From positions 1 to 9,046 of the forward strand of contig JAAFIT010000074.1 in NCBI GenBank assembly GCA_013298745.1: 9,046 nucleotides of DNA. Direction: 5' to 3'. The notes below the pieces were generated by a model. The model saw only the letters and a list, made by a program, of their open reading frames with translations, did not search any database and was not told the DNA's origin. The DNA is from Sphingomonadales bacterium. Lineage in GTDB: Bacteria > Pseudomonadota > Alphaproteobacteria > Sphingomonadales > Sphingomonadaceae. The position numbers were made by a program, and so were the translations under genes. The first letter of the stretch is position 1; every line of letters starts with the position of its first letter. This document shows positions 6,683 through 9,046 of this stretch, in pieces.

Positions 6683-6724
6683 GCAGGGCTTCGTCATCGA
6701 CGGCGGCACAACGATCCCTTGAGG

Positions 6725-7462
6725 CTATTCGAGTTCGTACACCACCGTCAGGTTGATGTTCAGCGACACCTCGCCCGGCGCCACCGGCGTCGGCGGGGCA
6801 GGTGCTGCATCCATCGCCATCGCCTTCATCATCATCGGCCGTGGCCCCGGGTCAAATCCACCGCTCTCCGACAGGGTGACGATGCGGCGCACGCGCAGGC
6901 CAGTGGCGGCCGCATAAAGGTCGGCGCGCGCCTTTGCCGTTTTCACCGCCGCCTGGCGCGCTTCATCAAGCGCCGCTTCACTGTCCTCCACGCGGAAGTT
7001 CGGGCCGTTGATCTGGTTGGCACCGACCGACACCAAAGTATCGAGCAGCTTGCCGGTATCGGCGATTTTGCGAATTCGCAGATTGACCGTGTTGGTCGCC
7101 TGATAGCCAGTCAGCACCGGCGGTTGGTTGTTCTCGTAACGATATTGCGGCGCGAGATTGAGCCCCGTTGTCTGGATATCCCGATCGGCGATGCCGGCCT
7201 TGCGGACGGCGTTGACAACGGCATTCATCTTGCTGGCATTTTCGGCCATCGCGGCGGCCGCGGTCGGCGCGCTGGTGACCACACCACCAGAGACTTCAGC
7301 AACATCGGGGGTGCGGGTGGCGCGGCCTTCAACCGTCAGGGTCAGTGTCGTCGGCGTGCGGGCCGGAACGGCGGTCTGTGCGGCGGCGACGCCCTGCCAC
7401 GCCATTGCGACGGCGAGGCCGGCCGTCCGCGCGGCGTTACGACGATTGAATACGCGGTTCAT
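6725..7462 (-). CDS. SIMPL domain-containing protein (DUF541), exported
   Basis: The 245-residue product begins MNRVFNRRNAARTAGLAVAM and continues to VAAAQT, a signal peptide with a basic N-region, hydrophobic core and probable cleavage near AAA-Q (about residues 28-29), so it is likely periplasmic. The mature part carries the SIMPL pattern: LTVEGRATRTPD (42-53), LNLAPQYRYE (101-110), LTGYQATNTVNLRI (117-130), GANQINGPNF (147-156) and a closing helix with A-x2-KA-RADLYAAATGL (174-189). An unusual Met/Pro-rich stretch (PMMMKAMAMDAAPAPPTP, 209-226) precedes the last strand. Members form oligomeric envelope proteins of poorly known role. GGGGAG at 7469-7474 sets the start at 7462; an ATG at 7468 abuts it. 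The gene is downstream of, and probably co-transcribed with, the GlsB-type gene, and it converges on the SDR array. Confidence 0.9.
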   Translation of the reverse strand: MNRVFNRRNAARTAGLAVAMAWQGVAAAQTAVPARTPTTLTLTVEGRATRTPDVAEVSGGVVTSAPTAAAAMAENASKMNAVVNAVRKAGIADRDIQTTGLNLAPQYRYENNQPPVLTGYQATNTVNLRIRKIADTGKLLDTLVSVGANQINGPNFRVEDSEAALDEARQAAVKTAKARADLYAAATGLRVRRIVTLSESGGFDPGPRPMMMKAMAMDAAPAPPTPVAPGEVSLNINLTVVYELE

Positions 7463-7474
7463 TCGCATCTCCCC

Positions 7475-7489
7475 GAGGCATGATGCCTC
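7475..7489. promoter_or_regulatory. 15-bp palindrome abutting the SIMPL ribosome binding site
   Basis: GAGGCAT (7475-7481) and ATGCCTC (7483-7489) form a perfect 7-bp dyad with a one-base centre, immediately next to the GGGGAG (7469-7474) of the SIMPL gene. It could be an operator or, in mRNA, a structure affecting ribosome access, since its CCTC end could pair with the GGGGAG. Function is inferred from position only. Confidence 0.35.
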
Positions 7490-7504
7490 ATCTGCGCCAT
7501 CTTG

Positions 7505-7522
7505 GCGAAAGCCGGCTTTCGC
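7505..7522. terminator. 18-bp perfect palindrome downstream of the GlsB-type gene
   Basis: GCGAAAGCC followed directly by GGCTTTCGC is a perfect 18-bp palindrome, 16 bp past the stop codon of the GlsB-type gene and within the 76-bp gap before the SIMPL start. In RNA it would form a 7-bp stem with a CCGG loop. No T-run follows on the minus strand, so partial termination, RNA processing or protein binding are all possible. Confidence 0.4.
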
Positions 7523-7538
7523 GTCGGTGAACATGGCT

Positions 7539-7793
7539 TCAACTGCGCAATTTCTGCCAGATGAAGATCACCAGCATCGCGCCGAGCACCGACATCGTCC
7601 ACCCCGGCGCGCCGCCGTCGCCATACCAGCCGAACAGGCCCTTGCCGATAGCCCGCGCCACGAAAGCGCCGGCGACACCGATCAGGATGGTGATGAAAAA
7701 GCCCGATGGCTGGCGTCCGGGCATCAACCATTTGGCCAGCACCCCGACAATCAAGCCGACAAACGCTGTGCCGATAATGCCGAAGAATGTCAT
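7539..7793 (-). CDS. GlsB/YeaQ/YmgE family (transglycosylase-associated) small membrane protein
   Basis: The 84-residue product has three hydrophobic segments (about 4-20, 31-49 and 66-79) and the family features FVGLIVGVLAKWLMPG (11-26), GFFITILIGVAGAFV (31-45) and GWYGDGG (55-61). The family is associated with envelope and general stress in many bacteria, but its molecular activity is unknown. GGAG at 7800-7803 lies 6 bases before the ATG at 7793. Longer in-frame starts up to 8039 would add a polar, poorly coding stretch and are rejected. It lies upstream of the SIMPL gene in the same direction, with 76 bp between them holding two palindromes. It is divergent from the efflux adaptor gene. 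Confidence 0.9.
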   Translation of the reverse strand: MTFFGIIGTAFVGLIVGVLAKWLMPGRQPSGFFITILIGVAGAFVARAIGKGLFGWYGDGGAPGWTMSVLGAMLVIFIWQKLRS

Positions 7794-7885
7794 TTGCCAC
7801 TCCGTTGCCCATATTCGCGGCTGATTGTCTATTTCGCCGCGGCACTTGTGGCATGACTTTGGCGACCCCAGTTCGGCATTGCCAT

Positions 7886-7902
7886 CATTTTGTGCCAAAA
7901 TG
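7886..7902. promoter_or_regulatory. 17-bp palindrome in the divergent GlsB/efflux intergenic region
   Basis: CATTTTG (7886-7892) and CAAAATG (7896-7902) are perfect 7-bp arms around a TGC centre. The site is 93 bp upstream of the GlsB-type start and 121 bp upstream of the efflux adaptor start. AT-rich symmetry in an otherwise GC-rich window makes it a reasonable regulator site. Its ligand or regulator is unknown. Confidence 0.35.
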
Positions 7903-7967
7903 CGAAAAATCGTTCGAGTCTCACTCAAAGCGCCTTCGCGTTGCCACACTCCTGCGCTATGAGGGCC

Positions 7968-7996
7968 TTGCACAGGGTGACGTATTTGGATAATAC
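7968..7996 (+). promoter_or_regulatory. Tentative promoter and small dyad upstream of the efflux adaptor
   Basis: TTGCAC (7968-7973) could serve as a -35 box with GATAAT (7989-7994, spacer 15) or TAATAC (7991-7996, spacer 17) as the -10. The -10 region sits in a dyad, GTATT (7982-7986) and AATAC (7992-7996), where a local repressor could bind. AAGGGA (8008-8013) then acts as ribosome binding site 9 bases before the ATG at 8023. Both promoter and dyad are weak calls. Confidence 0.3.
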
Positions 7997-8022
7997 AGTA
8001 CGCACCCAAGGGACGATCGAGT

Positions 8023-9046
8023 ATGAACATGCATAACAAGCTGCCAGATCCTGCGACAGCCTCCGTCTACACCTTCCCCGAAGGCGCCGACGTCGCTGGC
8101 GCGCGTCGCGGCTGGGTGAAGCCGGTGCTGATCCTGCTCGGTGTTGCCGTCGTCGCCTTCAGCGCCTGGCGGCTGTTCGGTCCCAAGGAAGCGGCGCCCG
8201 CGCCGGTCGCCAATGTGCCCGAAGTCACCGTCATGGTGCCCGGCAACACGCCGGTTGCCAATATCGTGACAGCCACCGGCTCGATCGCCGCCCGCCGCGA
8301 CGCCGCCATTGGCGTGCAGGGCGAAGGCGGTCGCGTTGTGTCGGTCCTCGCCGAAGCCGGCCAGCAGGTGCGCAAGGGCCAGTTGCTGGTTCAAATCGAT
8401 TCTTCGGTGCAGACGCAGACCTCGCGCCAGCTTGCTGCGGCGCTGCAATCGGCACAGGCTGATGCCAATCTCGCCCAGGCCAATCTGGCGCGTGCCCAGG
8501 CGCTTGTCGGCCGTGGCTTCATCTCCAAGGCCGATATCGATCAACGCACGGCGGCGCGCGATGGCGCCGTAGCGCGCGTCGGCGTTGCCAAGGCACAGCT
8601 TGCCGCCAACGAAGCCGCAATTGCGCGGTTGAGCGTGCGCGCGCCGTCGGATGGCCTCATCCTCGCCCGCTCGGTCGAAACCGGTCAGGTGGTGTCGCCG
8701 GGGGTCGTGCTGTTCCGCATTGCCGAAGGCAGTGTTCTCGAAATGCGCGCGCTGGTCGCCGAACAGGACATGGCATCGCTGCGCCCCGGCATGACCGCCG
8801 CGGTGACGCCGGTCGGATCGACGCAAACCTATCAGGGCCGCGTCTGGCTTATTGATCCGGTCATCGACAACAGCAGCCGCCAGGGCATCGCCCGTATCGC
8901 ACTGCCCTACAGCCCGGGCCTGCGCGTCGGTGCGTTTGCCAAGACGCGGATCACCGCTGGTGAAACGACACGGCCGGTGCTGCCGCAGTCTGCCGTCCAG
9001 GCCGATGAAAAGGGCAGCTTTGTCATGGTCGTCGGGCCGGATAACA
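8023..9046 (+). CDS. RND efflux periplasmic adaptor (membrane fusion protein, HlyD/AcrA type), 3' end outside window
   Basis: The frame from ATG 8023 is open to the window edge (341 residues plus one base), so the protein is incomplete. A cytoplasmic N-terminus is followed by one membrane anchor (about 33-49). The first lipoyl half has GEGGRVVSVLAEAGQQVRKG (100-119). An Ala/Gln-rich helical hairpin follows (about 128-202), with the GRGFISKADIDQR turn (163-175). The second lipoyl half is RLSVRAPSDGLI to GQVVSPGVVLFRIAEG (202-236), then a beta-barrel (240-312) and the start of the membrane-proximal domain (VLPQSAVQADEKGSFV, 319-334). Such adaptors bridge an inner-membrane RND pump and an outer-membrane channel; a pump gene is expected just beyond the right edge. 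The substrate cannot be inferred. Confidence 0.93.
   Translation, partial: MNMHNKLPDPATASVYTFPEGADVAGARRGWVKPVLILLGVAVVAFSAWRLFGPKEAAPAPVANVPEVTVMVPGNTPVANIVTATGSIAARRDAAIGVQGEGGRVVSVLAEAGQQVRKGQLLVQIDSSVQTQTSRQLAAALQSAQADANLAQANLARAQALVGRGFISKADIDQRTAARDGAVARVGVAKAQLAANEAAIARLSVRAPSDGLILARSVETGQVVSPGVVLFRIAEGSVLEMRALVAEQDMASLRPGMTAAVTPVGSTQTYQGRVWLIDPVIDNSSRQGIARIALPYSPGLRVGAFAKTRITAGETTRPVLPQSAVQADEKGSFVMVVGPDN

Larger units (their letters stand above)
6570..6722. repeat. 59-bp tandem array containing the SDR 3' end and stop codon
   Basis: Copy 1 is 6570-6628, copy 2 is 6629-6687 and the partial copy 3 is 6688-6722. Copies 1 and 2 differ at a single base (G6625 versus C6684). Copy 3 matches 32 of 35 bases, with changes at 6708 (A), 6717 (C) and 6719 (T), and stops exactly after its TGA, two bases before the SIMPL stop codon. 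Each unit encodes a phased F-V-I-D-G-G tail plus TGA. The unit is 59 bp, so TGA codons at 6602, 6661 and 6720 fall in three different frames. Copies 2 and 3 lie outside any confident gene and fill the whole gap between the convergent SDR and SIMPL genes. Confidence 0.93.

Noticed and set aside
6608..7483. 291-residue open frame on the plus strand beginning in the repeat array
   Set aside because: It begins in repeats and runs antisense to a well-supported SIMPL gene with signal peptide; its composition is Arg/His-rich with no domain.
7849..7863. Sigma-54-like element TGGCATG-N4-TGGC on the plus strand
   Set aside because: The GG-N10-GC spacing fits, but several consensus positions do not, it is about 160 bp from the next start, and nothing else in the window points to sigma-54 control.
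7794..8039. N-terminal extension of the GlsB-type protein by 82 residues
   Set aside because: The extension is polar and unlike the family, which begins close to the first membrane helix. The ATG at 7793 has a well-spaced GGAG, and the longer form would overlap the start of the divergent efflux gene.

Overview
The window looks like chromosomal DNA of an alphaproteobacterium, most likely from the Sphingomonadales. The grounds are high GC with strong G/C at third codon positions, GGGGAG-type ribosome binding sites, and protein families typical of that group; the taxon is inferred, not proven. No IS element, phage gene, CRISPR array, tRNA or rRNA was seen.

Layout. Positions 1-199 hold the 3' end of a Pro/Arg-rich protein I do not recognise. 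Positions 315-4487 hold four co-directional genes: a circularly permuted ATP-grasp protein, an alpha-E (DUF403) protein, a transglutaminase-like cysteine protease and an Anbu-type proteasome-related hydrolase. This is a known but functionally unresolved gene neighbourhood. The combination of a ligase-like enzyme, a helical partner and two peptidase-fold proteins suggests making and processing an amide-linked or peptide product. An MFS_1_like permease (minus strand) converges on Anbu with a 17-bp gap. Divergent from the permease is a classical short-chain dehydrogenase/reductase (SDR), and the space between them contains a 21-bp dyad that could be a shared operator.

The SDR 3' end is the most unusual place in the window. 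Its last 35 bases, stop codon included, lie in a 59-bp tandem array (two full copies plus a partial, diverged third) that fills the gap to the convergent SIMPL-domain gene. Each full copy carries a perfect 11-bp inverted repeat spanning the stop codon. Because 59 is not a multiple of 3, the same C-terminal tail and stop occur once in each reading frame.

The SIMPL-domain gene and an upstream GlsB/YeaQ/YmgE-type small membrane protein gene lie on the minus strand, separated by 76 bp that contain two perfect palindromes. After a 229-bp divergent intergenic region with further dyads, an RND-type efflux membrane fusion protein gene runs off the right edge.

No clearly new multi-gene system was found. 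The items most worth follow-up are the 59-bp stop-codon-spanning array, the palindromes around the SIMPL/GlsB and SDR/MFS control regions, and the still unexplained ATP-grasp/alpha-E/transglutaminase/Anbu cluster.
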